Shown here in pieces: positions 1 through 10,080 of a DNA stretch of 64,000 bases. The notes below the pieces were generated by a model. That model saw nothing but the letters and a program-made list of their open reading frames with translations, ran no database searches and was not told where the DNA came from. Positions within the stretch are counted from its first letter, which is position 1, and each line of letters begins with the position of its first letter. This stretch comes from Dipodascopsis uninucleata var. uninucleata. Lineage: Eukaryota; Ascomycota; Lipomycetes; Lipomycetales; Lipomycetaceae. Position numbers and translations under genes: made by a program. The stretch spans positions 124,001 to 188,000 of the forward strand of contig JAJLTO010000009.1 in the NCBI GenBank assembly GCA_030568195.1, in the 5' to 3' direction.

Positions 1-663
1 ACTTATTCTATGAGATCCTCTAAATATTATAGTTCTCTATGCTGGGTTGTTCTTCCTTTCGTATATTGACGGCCAAAGAGATTGGTCATTCGCCAGGACT
101 TATCAGTCCAAATATTACGTACTTCTTATTATATAGTATTTGTAACTCGTGAGTCATCGTGACTAAGTATACTGTTGCGCTATGCCGCGTCACACCATAT
201 ATAGTGCATATATGCATACACGGTAATATACCATTACAACGAATTTACTGGAAATCTCTTAAAGCTTATGTAATATGCTGGCAAACAGCTAACTAAAAAA
301 ATTACATCAATAAATTTTCCACTTTAAACATACTAGCGAGGTTGTCGTTGTGGTGAATTTTTATCGAGACTTTCCTTCTTTTACCGGGGAAAATTTTTTA
401 ATCGGACAGCTCGTAATTCACCACAAGAGGCTGGATATTTTTGGATTGTACTTCAATCAATTGAAAGTAGCTGAATAGATTCAAAATATAAGGTCTTGAT
501 AGTGCACAGTTTGTCTTTTATTAGAACAAGCAGGCACTAGAGGTTCTAATTATCGTATCCAGACACAAGTAAAGTGTTCGGTAAAGAACAGCTGGTGGAA
601 ATAAGGTCTAGGAATTAAGTGATTTGAAAGAAAGGATTTCAGATAAATTACGGAAGCCAAAAT
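1..663. other. Intergenic sequence upstream of MDM38
   Basis: AT-rich sequence with no supportable coding region. It contains a 12-bp inverted repeat (348-359 and 415-426, arms TTGTGGTGAATT and AATTCACCACAA) separated by 55 bases. The right part is presumably the promoter and leader of the LETM1-family gene that starts at 664. Confidence 0.6.
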
Positions 664-2103
664 ATGATTAGAATTGAATCACAAAGTAGTGCTTTGGCTC
701 TACGTAGACTGGTGGTCCAGGGACCTTTGCGACTACAGATGAGAACGAGTAAATTTAGACCACAAGGACTAGTTTTGCAGCCTGTGGGAGGTTTCCGATT
801 CAATAGTTCCCGGATCAATTCGTCGCCTAGTGCTGTTAAAGGAGAGGCGAAATCGGAAAGCAAAGATGAGAGTGGAAAAACAGAGGCAGATAGTGCTGCG
901 GTTTCCAGTGATGTAAAGCCTCCAGTGATGCAGGTTAAGTCGGAAGACAAGAAGAAGACTCTAAAAGAAAAAATTATTGCTTCGGTTCGTCACTTTTGGG
1001 ATGGAACAAAGCTTTTGGTATTTGAAGCGAAAGTTTCGACTAAGCTGACAATGAAGATGATGGCTGGCTATGAACTTACGCGCAGAGAAAATAGACAACT
1101 TCGCAGAACGCTTGAAGATATTATGAGATTGGTTCCTTTCTCTGTATTTGTTATCATTCCATTCGCGGAGTTACTCTTGCCAGTTGCTTTGAAATTGTTC
1201 CCAAATATGCTGCCATCCACTTACGAGTCACCAACTGAGATGGAGAAGCGTATGAAGAATTTACGAAAGACCCGAAAGGAAGTGTCAGCTTACCTAAAGA
1301 ATACAGTCACTGAGAGCGGGCTTCGTCTACCCCACACGTCGTCCAATGACCAGCGAGATTTATTTGCGGAGTTCTTTAAAAAGGTTCGCTCATCAGGAGA
1401 ATCTCCCTCTCGCGAGGAGCTTCTTAATGTGTGCAGATTGTTCAAGGATGATGTTGTCCTTGACAATCTTTCTCGACCTCAGCTGGTCGCTATGGCCAGA
1501 TATATGAATCTTCCTACTACATTTGGTAACGATCTTTTATTACGCTACCAGATTAGAAGACGTATGCGTCAGACGAAAAAAGATGATCGAGCTATTGATT
1601 ATGAGGGAGTTGATTCACTTTCAGTTCCCGAGCTTCAGTCAGCTTGCCAGTCTCGAGGAATTATGTCTCACGGTGTTTCGCCGGCAAGACTTCGTGATGA
1701 TCTGCAAACATGGCTTGATTTGCGACTTCGTCAGCGGGTTCCAAGCACCTTACTTGTCCTATCAGCTGCATATCGTTATAATGACGTATCTAAGTCAATT
1801 GAATCTCATTATGATGCACTGATGGCAGTCTTAAGTTCCATTCCTGATGAGCTGTATCATGAGGCTGAGCTTGAGGTTCATCACGCTGAAGGTGCTGCAA
1901 CTAACAAGCAGCGATTGGAAGTCCTGAAGGAACAAGATGAGCTTATCAAGGAGGAAATTCTTCAGGTTCATCAGGGTGGAAAGGTTGTCAAAGATGATAT
2001 AAATGTGGACGATGAAGAGACAACAGCTAATGCTAAGCATAATGCTCAGATCAAGTCAAAAGAGAATGATGAAGTTAAGAAAGTAGAGCAGGGAAGTAAA
2101 TAG
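664..2103 (+). CDS. MDM38: Mitochondrial inner-membrane LETM1-family protein (Mdm38/Ylh47 type)
   Basis: A single-exon gene for 479 residues. The first 35 or so residues are rich in Arg, Leu and Ser with almost no acid, as in a mitochondrial presequence. A charged linker follows, then a hydrophobic segment at about 155-180 (core VFVIIPFAELLLPVALKLF) typical of the LETM1 transmembrane span, then the long basic and helical LETM1 ribosome-binding region to about residue 390 and an acidic, Lys-rich tail. The family supports potassium/proton exchange across the mitochondrial inner membrane and binds mitochondrial ribosomes to help insertion of newly made proteins. Family membership is clear; MDM38 versus its paralogue YLH47 cannot be decided from this window, and the symbol is given for the family. 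The ATG at 664 is the first in frame and fits the presequence. Confidence 0.9.
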   Translation: MIRIESQSSALALRRLVVQGPLRLQMRTSKFRPQGLVLQPVGGFRFNSSRINSSPSAVKGEAKSESKDESGKTEADSAAVSSDVKPPVMQVKSEDKKKTLKEKIIASVRHFWDGTKLLVFEAKVSTKLTMKMMAGYELTRRENRQLRRTLEDIMRLVPFSVFVIIPFAELLLPVALKLFPNMLPSTYESPTEMEKRMKNLRKTRKEVSAYLKNTVTESGLRLPHTSSNDQRDLFAEFFKKVRSSGESPSREELLNVCRLFKDDVVLDNLSRPQLVAMARYMNLPTTFGNDLLLRYQIRRRMRQTKKDDRAIDYEGVDSLSVPELQSACQSRGIMSHGVSPARLRDDLQTWLDLRLRQRVPSTLLVLSAAYRYNDVSKSIESHYDALMAVLSSIPDELYHEAELEVHHAEGAATNKQRLEVLKEQDELIKEEILQVHQGGKVVKDDINVDDEETTANAKHNAQIKSKENDEVKKVEQGSK

Positions 2104-2918
2104 GTCTAAATTCATTGTGATCTACTTGTCTTCAGTTATTGAAGTTTGTCTATATTTCTAATTTTGTATATGAGATTTTTGATACTTTTTGATTCATCAT
2201 TATGTGATATAAATGCGCCTACTAGGAAGATATCTGTATAATCTTTAGTTTTCTGATTCTCGGTCTCTCTCCATCTATTTGAGTACATATTTATATATAT
2301 ATAATTCAATTTGTCGTTTGCTTTCTAGTCATTCATTTTCTAACTCTGTCACTCTTTTAGTTGGCATATTCTCAAACTCTACTGTACGTGGCTAGAATTA
2401 TTTGGCTTTCCTTGGGTTATATACGTCAGATCAAAAAGAGAGCCTTATCTGGGTAATCTATTCTGCTTTATTATACCGATTGAGACGATCAATGCGTTAT
2501 TACGACGAAAAGGCATGGGCATGTAATCGGAAATGACTATTATATGAAAGCCTAATTGGAGCGAAGGCAAGCATCTAATAGAGCCCATAAAGTCTATATG
2601 AAAATGTTGTGTCTAAATATCTCTTCTCTTGTGCATAAATTCTTTCGAAGCATCTCATCAATATAACTAGTTTATTTAGTTTCAAATGTGCATTCTTTGT
2701 AATGAATATTGAATTATTAAATTTATTTACCATCTTTTCATGCTGTGTGGTAATGGTACAAGATACAGATATACCTCATGGACTAGTTAAAGAATCATAT
2801 ACATGAAATTGTATCTATCGCATTAAAATGTATACGTTATATTTTCTATAGGAATGATGCGGTATTGAGTAAATCTGTGAAGGATAAGCCAGTAATACAA
2901 AGATGGTGCAAGAAGAGC
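2104..2918. other. Convergent intergenic sequence
   Basis: AT-rich sequence between the 3' ends of the MDM38-type gene and a minus-strand unknown. It contains short TA runs (around 2291-2304) and no supportable gene. Confidence 0.6.
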
Positions 2919-3482
2919 TCAACTTTGCTCAATGTGCTGTAATCTTGCAAGCATCTGCTTTACAGCGATCTCGACTTCGTCTGCCGTTCGCTCTATATCA
3001 TCTTTGCTGTCATTTGGTCCGCCGTATGCTGTCACAGAGGCTAATAGCTGAGACTGTTTGGCCGAAACTACATTGTCTAAAGACAGAACTTCCTTTGTTT
3101 TACCAACTGCCGTTGAGGACGCCACGGCAGAGCTTTCATTGGTAGCCAACAAAGCTGTCGTCAAGAGCTTGGATTCCAGAACTTCACTATTCCTCGGTAA
3201 TAAAGCTATATTTAGACTGTCCGCTCCTGAGACAAATAGAGAGGATAGATCTGAAATCAATTCGGCTGCGGATATTGACGGCGGATTGTTATTTATATCA
3301 ATAGCTCGAGACGCCGAGGAAGTTACAGACTGTAGGCCGGAAATAGATGAAGATAAAGATGAAGATGAAGGTGAGTTTGATAAACTAGAAGTTGTGGTTG
3401 TAGCTTGCGATTTATTATAATTAGAAACGCCTGCCAATTCAAGGGATTGCTTTCTCTGCGAACTCGATCTTGAGTTAATCAT
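2919..3482 (-). CDS. Small Ser-rich protein of unknown function
   Basis: An open frame of 187 residues counted from the first ATG (3482); the frame extends a little further upstream but only with non-ATG codons. The N-terminal third is Ser/Thr/Asn-rich and probably disordered. The middle contains short hydrophobic stretches, and the last 25 or so residues (around DDIERTADEVEIAVKQML) look like an amphipathic helix or coiled coil. That layout is common in small subunits of coiled-coil complexes such as DASH or BLOC-1, but I cannot match it to a named family. An upstream exon supplying another start is possible. It converges with MDM38 and diverges from MAK3. Confidence 0.5.
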   Translation of the reverse strand: MINSRSSSQRKQSLELAGVSNYNKSQATTTTSSLSNSPSSSSLSSSISGLQSVTSSASRAIDINNNPPSISAAELISDLSSLFVSGADSLNIALLPRNSEVLESKLLTTALLATNESSAVASSTAVGKTKEVLSLDNVVSAKQSQLLASVTAYGGPNDSKDDIERTADEVEIAVKQMLARLQHIEQS

Positions 3483-3908
3483 TGTGATTCTTCCCCTTTG
3501 TTCCTTTCCATCCACCTCTGTATTGTCAATAGATCTGTTTCAAAATATATTCTGTCTGGTTCTCCTATGATGCATTTATATTACGGTGTACTATAATTAA
3601 AAACAAAATGTGTTTATTGAATATAGAAATTGTGTTTCTGACAGGTAGACAGTTTGCTTGGGAAAGAATGTTGTCTGGACGATTTATTGTCTCTTTCACT
3701 GTCCCAGCTCCTCAAGCATCAACACTAAAACAAGATAATAGTGAATTAATAGAGAGCAAATTCAAGTATGAATCCATCAGTAGTATAAGGTGTACTGTAA
3801 GCTGTCGATAAATAATATACAGACTGAGAGACTATCTGGACTCATTTATATCGTAAACCCATATAGACGTCGCGGTAATCTGAGAACTAGGAAACTTAGG
3901 GGCCTGAA
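3483..3908. other. Divergent promoter region between the small unknown and MAK3
   Basis: About 430 bases, AT-rich, with no recognisable gene. It should contain the start sites of both flanking genes. No specific factor site stood out. Confidence 0.5.
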
Positions 3909-4514
3909 ATGACCATTCGGTATCGTCCTTATACAAAACCATCGCCTCTGGGTCACGAGGATGACTTATTATCGATCCGAAATTTGATATCTCAAGATCT
4001 TTCCGAACCATACGGAATATATGTCTACAGATATTTTATCTATCAGTGGCCGGAATTGTGTTTTCTTGCGATTGATGATTCAAAAAGTAGCTCAGGATCG
4101 TTCGGAGATACAGAAACTGACCTCAAAACAGAGTCTGTGATAGGCGTCGTAGTTGGCAAACTTGCGCCTCATAGAGATATTAAACTTCGAGGATATATTG
4201 CTATGTTAGCGGTAGCAACAGAATACCGAGGACGAGGAATCGCTAAAGAACTGGTGAAACATGTACTGGACAAGTTGGTTGAATTAGATGCAGACGAGGT
4301 GGTTCTAGAAACAGAAACATCTAATAAGGCAGCAATTGCACTATATGAAAACTTTGGATTCGTGAGAAGTAAGAGTATGCATAGATATTACATTAATTCG
4401 AACGATGCATTCCGATTTGTCCTACCTCTTAAAGTTGTGGCGACACTACGATATTGTGCATTGAAACAGATGGAGAGCCAAGAAAGTGAAGGACATATTG
4501 CAGAAGTATTATGA
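3909..4514 (+). CDS. MAK3: N-terminal acetyltransferase NatC catalytic subunit (Mak3/Naa30)
   Basis: A 201-residue GNAT-fold protein. The acetyl-CoA loop is visible as YRGRGIAKELV at about 106-116, preceded by the beta4 core (GYIAMLAVATEYR) and followed by the VVLETETSNKAAIALYENFGF segment typical of Naa30 enzymes, with YGIYVYRYFIYQWPEL near residue 35 forming the substrate side. NatC acetylates the first Met of proteins starting Met-Leu, Met-Ile, Met-Phe or Met-Trp during translation, working with Mak10 and Mak31, which are not in this window. Compared with yeast Mak3 there is a Ser/Asp-rich insertion at about 57-75. One exon; the ATG at 3909 is the natural start. Confidence 0.92.
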   Translation: MTIRYRPYTKPSPLGHEDDLLSIRNLISQDLSEPYGIYVYRYFIYQWPELCFLAIDDSKSSSGSFGDTETDLKTESVIGVVVGKLAPHRDIKLRGYIAMLAVATEYRGRGIAKELVKHVLDKLVELDADEVVLETETSNKAAIALYENFGFVRSKSMHRYYINSNDAFRFVLPLKVVATLRYCALKQMESQESEGHIAEVL

Positions 4515-4796
4515 AACCGTATGGGAACAAAGATACTGAAAATATTAGTATAATACTGTGTGTAAATAAAATTAAGCGGAATAAATAATGATATTAGACG
4601 AAATTTAGTAATATAACAGGATGTGTTGTATGGGAACAAATAAACAATAACTTAACCAATATACCCCAGATAACAGAAGGAATACTAAAATGTTTGAGTG
4701 AAATGAGCATAAAAATGGAAAAACGATAAGGCCAGTAATACAAAAAAGAGTAATAGACAAAAGAACATAAGAGATTAGGATATCCCAATGAGATTT

Positions 4797-5702
4797 TTAT
4801 TCCTCATCAGAAATTTTTGGAGCAAGGTAGAACTGCAAATAGCCACTGGACAAAGGATACTCAATCATAGTTGGCTGGACGTCAGAAAGTTTAAGAGTTA
4901 CTTGGTTTGACAGACCAGTAGCCTTGCAAAAGCTCATCAAATACTTCGATGAAAGTGTGACACTGACAGGCTCTGAGAGATCAATTGTAGTTGCGAGCTC
5001 TGGCTTGTCTGCAGTCGAGTTGGGTTTGATGGATACACTTCCAGTACCAATGTCACTTTCGCATGAAAACTTGACGCTTCCCTTTGTGCACTCGATGGTA
5101 ATACTGTCAGACAATAGCTGCATATCACGACAGATTCTCTGGAACTCGGCAGATGGCATAGTGATGGAGGCATTGAAATCAATATCTGGAATACCAAGCT
5201 GCTCCTGATCAATATTCATAAGCTTCAAAGAATATTCTGAGATTCTGTCCTGCTGGGTGTTTTCAAATCTGATTACCAGCGCATCTGGCTGATCAGCAGC
5301 CTCAAGAGTCACAATATCTTCATTATTACCGCATCGTAGGATCTTAGTCAAGGAGACAAGATTTAATCCCAAAGAGATGTTGCGATCACATCGGTATTCT
5401 GAGAATCCATCTGCACTCAGAAGAAGCGACGCGAACCCGACATGAGAAGAGTCGATGGCCTGCAGGGCCAAACCATTGTCTGAACAATCAAGAACACACT
5501 CGGAGACAATTTCTCGGACGGCTTCGATAATCTATTATTCAAGTCAGAGATAATATGGTCGCAGCAATTTGCGTTTGCTGTGTACATTCTAGTAGCGCAA
5601 GAGTACGATTGCTGATAACCACGCACATCAACACACACATTAGTTTGTAAATAAACATACCTTCTTAAGCAAAGCTGCTTCTTCTAATTTTCCTTCCAAC
5701 AT
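4797..5702 (-). CDS. POL30: Proliferating cell nuclear antigen (PCNA sliding clamp)
   Basis: Two exons: 5661-5702 (14 codons, MLEGKLEEAALLKK) and 4797-5531, joined across a 129-base intron (GTATGT donor, TAG acceptor) without a split codon, giving 258 residues, the usual PCNA length. The ring-forming clamp tethers replicative polymerases and repair factors to DNA. The sequence shows the CDRNISLGLNL and EYSLKLMNIDQEQLGIP segments and the C-terminal LAPKISDEE that contacts partners. Lys164, the ubiquitin/SUMO site, is conserved in the ECTKGSVKF context; the second yeast SUMO site, Lys127, is replaced by Gly. Upstream lie a probable leader intron and a Mlu-box cluster. Confidence 0.97.
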
Positions 5703-5723
5703 TGTTCTAATACTGTAATAAAT

Positions 5724-6031
5724 CTGTTAAGACAAAACATGTTAGAATTTTAGACCATGACTACGAACATTGCTACACTCCCTGTTCGGTGAACATTTAT
5801 CCACTTCCGCGCATACTTCATCTACATCGTCACATGCACAAATCATTACAACACTATCAGATACTATCTAGCGAGATCACATCTCGTGGTTATTGGCTCA
5901 TTATATATCACCAACCGAATTCCAAAACGTTTCGTCATCTAGTAAGAGCAGAACATGACTCTAGCTAAAAATTCGGGCAGTGACTGATGTGAAATTTCTG
6001 TAAAAGTCTTCCATTATTAAAACGAACTTAC
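5724..6031 (-). other. Probable 5'-leader intron of POL30
   Basis: On the minus strand there is a GTAAGT donor at 6031, a TTCTAAC branch-point-like motif at 5741-5747 and a TTAACAG acceptor ending at 5724, with about 17 bases between branch point and acceptor, as in the coding introns of this window. The intron would be 308 bases, leave 21 leader bases before the POL30 ATG and bring the Mlu-box cluster to about 190 bases from the first exon. Inferred from signals only; an alternative acceptor ends at 5713. Confidence 0.5.
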
Positions 6032-6220
6032 CGAATAGTCTTTATGAAGTAGTCTGTAAGTATCAACGATAATTTCCGCTATACAATAAAGCACAACAGA
6101 GTTGTAAATGCAAATTCGATGAAATATCGTTAAAAGTCTGAGATGGAAGAAAAATTGTTGAAATGGAAAATGAGGAAAAATGGTCCAATTTAGGTGCAGT
6201 AATTGGCAGCAGAACCCTTG

Positions 6221-6276
6221 ACGCGTCACAGACGCGTCAATTCACCTTAATATGAAATTTCCACGCGCCCACGCGT
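6221..6276. promoter_or_regulatory. Cluster of three Mlu cell-cycle boxes (MCB)
   Basis: ACGCGT occurs at 6221, 6232 and 6271, with a near match (CACGCG) just before the third. Three hexamers within 56 bases is far above chance. MCB sites bound by the MBF (Mbp1-Swi6) factor drive G1/S transcription of replication genes in budding and fission yeasts, and PCNA is a classic target. The cluster lies between POL30 (minus strand) and a small plus-strand unknown; POL30 is the likely target. Confidence 0.75.
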
Positions 6277-6375
6277 AGCTTTTCGTTGCTCATAGCCTCG
6301 ACGGGAACTTCTTGACAATGTTCTATTAACATAGTCACAGAAGATCTAGCAGTTAATTATCCCACCCTCCCATAA

Positions 6376-6393
6376 AGCCCGCTGTGGCGGGCT
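6376..6393. other. GC-rich 7-bp hairpin
   Basis: A perfect stem AGCCCGC / GCGGGCT with a four-base loop stands out from the AT-rich surroundings about 100 bases beyond the Mlu-box cluster. No RNA gene around it is recognisable. It could be a protein-binding palindrome or chance. Confidence 0.4.
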
Positions 6394-6641
6394 CTTGTAA
6401 GATGACTCGAGATATCTTTCATCGACTCCTGGTATCTGTGCAATAAATACTCAGGTGAGTGCCTATGGCAGATGTCACTGTGATTGCCGTAGATACTGCA
6501 ATTCTCTGAAAGAGCATACAAAATAGTGTCAGTGCTGTGCTTGACTGGCAGTAGCTAGAGTCAATAACAGTTGTGTGATTGCTGTCACTAAGGCTTTATG
6601 TACTAGGAAAATATTCATCGGAATACTACGAAGATCTAGAC

Positions 6642-7106
6642 ATGCCGCAGCATGAAAGGGAAGATGGCTGGGATAGCTTAGCGCCTCCTTTTAAATATCG
6701 CCAGCAGCTTTCCAGATTAAATATCAGCTCAAATATTAGCGGTGATGGCCATAATGCTAATAGGACTAGAGTGCTCAGCGATCAAGCGATTCGCAGCGTA
6801 AGCAGTGCCAACAGCAGTAGAGCCGATAGCACCATCGACAATGGTGATAGCTCTAACAATAGCTTCGACAGTGTTGACACTAATAGTTCAAGCTCTAGTG
6901 ACGTGGAAGATGACTATTATTACTATTATTACCTTCGACAGAAACTTACGAACATTGATACAATGACAAGAATAATACCAACTCCTATTTCGCTACTTTC
7001 AATTGACCGGTCGGCTATCCTCTCCAAATTAAGTGATCATCAAGATGTCACTAGAACAGTTGATCCCCTAGAATCTATTCTTTCATCTTCATATCCAAAG
7101 CATTGA
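6642..7106 (+). CDS. Small acidic low-complexity protein, function unknown
   Basis: An open frame of 154 residues from the first ATG (6642). The start is polar (MPQHEREDGWDSLAPPFKYR), the middle is Ser/Asn/Asp-rich and disordered, followed by DVEDD and six tyrosines in a row (about residues 108-113), and the C-terminal 40 residues are more ordered (IIPTPISLLSIDRSAILSKL). I do not recognise a family. It runs divergently from POL30 and could share its Mlu-box promoter. An upstream coding exon is possible because the open frame continues upstream without an ATG. Confidence 0.45.
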   Translation: MPQHEREDGWDSLAPPFKYRQQLSRLNISSNISGDGHNANRTRVLSDQAIRSVSSANSSRADSTIDNGDSSNNSFDSVDTNSSSSSDVEDDYYYYYYLRQKLTNIDTMTRIIPTPISLLSIDRSAILSKLSDHQDVTRTVDPLESILSSSYPKH

Positions 7107-7534
7107 TACAGTGTGGCGTTACTTTTAACCGGCTTCGGCTCAAATATGTTTTTAGTTCTGCCTGATCTCCTGTCTAAGTGGTACGTTTCGTATCGGTGGA
7201 TCAAGCTCTCGATTCTTTCTCATATCCTAGTTGGTATTGTGTGATAATTAGGCATGCTGATGAGTAATAATGGTACAAGGAATTCCATGAGATATCTCTA
7301 CATTTTGCTGGAGCTCTAATTTTAAGAAAATATTTATCAAATTACCAATAGCTGTCGCTATTTGCGTATTCAGAGAAGCAATGACTACATATACCCTTCT
7401 TCATTTCACGAAGAGTTGTTTTATTAAACTAGACATTACAATACGATAAAAAATTTCCGTCTCAAATACGATTTTTATTTTCCGTTGACACATGCATATA
7501 CAAAGCATTACTACAAACAAAAAAGATCTAGTAA
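7107..7534. other. Convergent intergenic sequence
   Basis: 3' region between the small acidic protein and RRB1, AT-rich, no supportable gene. Confidence 0.6.
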
Positions 7535-9094
7535 TCAAACACTTATACTTTTCCAAACATTGATACCTTCGCCACCGGTACTAATCAACATTCCAGGAAT
7601 TTGCTTATGCCAGTGCACCTCCTTTACATCCTTCTGCCAGTGGCAGAACAGTAATTGGGGCGGAATGTCATCAAGGTCTCCAGACACATCGTTACGCCTT
7701 TGAGCCGCAATTTCTTCATCATCAGCCTCAACTGACAAATCCCATAACATTACCGTATTATCTTCAGATGAGACAGCCAAAACAGACTCATCGGTAGGAT
7801 GAAACTCAATTGAAGTAATTGCTTTTTTGTTAAAGTCAAACTGTGCAGCTGGAAGTGGCTTTTCCGTGTTGTTCGCTTTGAAATTACGTAAATCCCAGAT
7901 GGACCATGAGCCATCGTCATGACCACTAGCAAGAAGATAGGTGACGTTTCGGCTCCAGGACATGACGTTAACATCAGACTGAGAGGCCGGAACAGATAAA
8001 GCAGGCTTGTGCTTCTTACTACGCGTATCCCAGATGCGGACGTAGCCATCACTACCTCCGCTGGCAAATACTGACTTCTCGCTTTGACTCCACTGGAGCT
8101 CTTCAACACTAGCCCCATCCTCGTGACCAATGAAGGGTACTTTGTCAGTCGACCACGAGCTCGTACCTCGAGTTGTCAAGTGAATGCGGCCAGTGACATC
8201 ACCAGTGAGAAGAACACCGCTCGGAACATGTGGCGACCAATCAAGTGCATAGCCCTCAACACCGCCATGAGCTCGAATAGTATGTACCGGCCGATTCATA
8301 GCCTTTGAGACAACGGTTCCGGGGTTGTCAAAAGCTCTGAAGTGCTGCGTAACATCCCAGATGTAAACGTCACCAGATTCAGACATTGACGCCGTCAGAT
8401 ATTCATTAGTCTTTGCAGCGTGAGGAGAAACTCTGATTCTGTTTGTTGTATCAGTAGTCGGAAGCGATCGAGACTCTAGTACGGGGTCGCGCTCGACGTC
8501 ATCCTCTTCGTCATCGTCGGAGCCTTCGCGATCGAGGGTTTTGCTCAGATCACTCAGTTTAATCACAGTCACTTCATTATCTTTCTTTCTTTTGGCCTGG
8601 GTACCAGTGACAAGGTACGCAGTTTTTGGATATCCACGTCGCTCGTCTCCAAGATGGTCCGGGAGAATGTCGAAGGAGAGACATGGCCAAGTTAAGTTGA
8701 CTCTGTGTAAAATATCATATACCGTTGTATCTGGTTCCAGTACCTCTCCTGGACTAAGAGCGTCTGCACGAGAAGGAAGGAAAAGCTTTGGAGCCTCCCG
8801 CTTTGGCTTTTTAATCTCTGCAGTTGATTCACCATCTTGCATTTGGTCCTCATCCTCATCCTCATCCTCATCATCTTCAACTTCATCATTGAGCTCAATG
8901 ATTTCGTCATCGTCATCTTCCTCTCCAACGTCTATTACGTCTTCTTCACTATCGAAATCGTCACCAAATGGGTCTTCGAATGCGCCCATTTCGCCTTCTT
9001 CCACTTGCACGGGCTTGTCGTCTTTCTTAGCCGTCGGCGAGGATGACGGTGGCACGACATCATTGCGTGAGTCGTCTGCTGCTCTCTTTGACAT
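7535..9094 (-). CDS. RRB1: WD40 ribosome-assembly chaperone Rrb1 (GRWD1 family)
   Basis: A one-exon gene for 519 residues, close to the yeast protein's length. The N-terminal 110 residues are extremely acidic (Asp/Glu runs), the hallmark of the glutamate-rich WD family. The histone-binding-protein N-terminal segment follows (around YDILHRVNLTWPCLSFDILP), then about six WD40 repeats, with clear WD or GH-WD signatures such as VYIWDV, VRIWDTR, SIWDLR and VMLWDL. Rrb1 is a nuclear dedicated chaperone that binds new ribosomal protein L3 (uL3) during 60S assembly. The ATG at 9094 is unambiguous. Confidence 0.94.
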   Translation of the reverse strand: MSKRAADDSRNDVVPPSSSPTAKKDDKPVQVEEGEMGAFEDPFGDDFDSEEDVIDVGEEDDDDEIIELNDEVEDDEDEDEDEDQMQDGESTAEIKKPKREAPKLFLPSRADALSPGEVLEPDTTVYDILHRVNLTWPCLSFDILPDHLGDERRGYPKTAYLVTGTQAKRKKDNEVTVIKLSDLSKTLDREGSDDDEEDDVERDPVLESRSLPTTDTTNRIRVSPHAAKTNEYLTASMSESGDVYIWDVTQHFRAFDNPGTVVSKAMNRPVHTIRAHGGVEGYALDWSPHVPSGVLLTGDVTGRIHLTTRGTSSWSTDKVPFIGHEDGASVEELQWSQSEKSVFASGGSDGYVRIWDTRSKKHKPALSVPASQSDVNVMSWSRNVTYLLASGHDDGSWSIWDLRNFKANNTEKPLPAAQFDFNKKAITSIEFHPTDESVLAVSSEDNTVMLWDLSVEADDEEIAAQRRNDVSGDLDDIPPQLLFCHWQKDVKEVHWHKQIPGMLISTGGEGINVWKSISV

Positions 9095-9537
9095 TCTGGC
9101 AATTTCTTCCCTTTTGCTCCTACGGATGTTCGGCTTAGAGTGAGTTGCGTAACGTGGCTTTCAGTAACTGGACTAAACACGAACCAGATTATAATGCCTG
9201 TTCTTCCAGATCTAGTGTATTATTGCGTCTGGTGTCATGCAACGTAGTGATTTGACGAGAATTGAAAACACGCTACAGTAACAAAACCTTGGTACAGTAG
9301 GACTCTGCAAAATAAGCCTGCAATACAAAAAACAGAAGTTGAACTTTCTAAGCCAAACAGTCTACTAGGCTATCCTGCTGCTCTCGTTAAGTTAAGTCGT
9401 CTTCAGATTTTTTTTTTCTCTATTTTTGCCTTGTCGATGATCCAAATTTTTTCTATACTGCTGGTCTGCTAGCTCGCCATGCCGAGAAAAAAATTTCTCA
9501 TCTGGTTGTATATTTATTTCCTATACTCCCAACTGTG

Positions 9538-9545
9538 TCACGTGA
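9538..9545. promoter_or_regulatory. Palindromic E-box TCACGTGA
   Basis: Matches the core bound by Cbf1-type bHLH factors in fungi. The same octamer occurs at 17696-17703 and 23466-23473, all in long intergenic stretches. Role inferred only. Confidence 0.3.
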
Positions 9546-9969
9546 CAGCAAGAGACGAAGACAGACAGCCAAGCGAGGAAGTGGATTTGGGGCGTAAATG
9601 CGGAAGCTCGCGGAAGAGAGTATTTGAGGCACAAGTGGGCAGGATGCTAGACAGTCTAGTGCAGTATTGTAAGCTTTTGCTTCAACGGTAAACAGCAGAA
9701 AATTACGCTAGAGTCATGACCCCCTTACAACGAGGGAGGCAAGGAAAAACTCAATCTGGCAGATTCCATAGTAATAAGATTTGACTTGATCCAATATACA
9801 AACCCTAAAAGGATATGGAAGCTACTGCCTCACAGAACTAAAACATTTAAGCATGCTGTTTATTGATTGAGTTTAAGGGATTGAGTTCTTCGTCCCTTAT
9901 AGAATCGGCCACAACAGTTTAGAAAGAGTTAGCCATCGCAAGCAAAGACTAAACAACAGGAATGACTTT

Positions 9970-10080
9970 ATGAAAAATGTAAATAGCGTGTATAACGCAA
10001 ATAATGTGAATAATAGTGCTAATTGTGTGAGGAACGTTAACAGTGGAAATAGTATAACTTGTATAAGCAGCAGTAAATAA
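9970..10080 (+). other. Asn-rich 36-residue micro-ORF with internal degenerate repeats
   Basis: ATG to TAA, 36 residues, with recurring Asn-Val-Asn-Ser-like units (MKNVNSVYNANNVNNSANC at the start). The DNA shows degenerate repeats of about 15-18 bases. It could be an upstream frame in a long MSB1 leader, or simply a repeat that happens to be open. Confidence 0.2.

Noticed and set aside
348-426. Inverted repeat as a small DNA transposon
   Set aside because: The arms are only 12 bases, with no target-site duplication or second copy in the window.
6579-6641. Extended starts with non-ATG codons (also at 3515, 12047, 31896, 43219 and 52657)
   Set aside because: These are TTG or GTG codons; nuclear fungal genes normally begin with ATG, so the first sensible in-frame ATG or a spliced start was used.
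8541-9143. Frame of 200 codons antisense to RRB1 with Ser runs
   Set aside because: The Ser runs are the complement of the Asp/Glu codons of the acidic RRB1 N-terminus.
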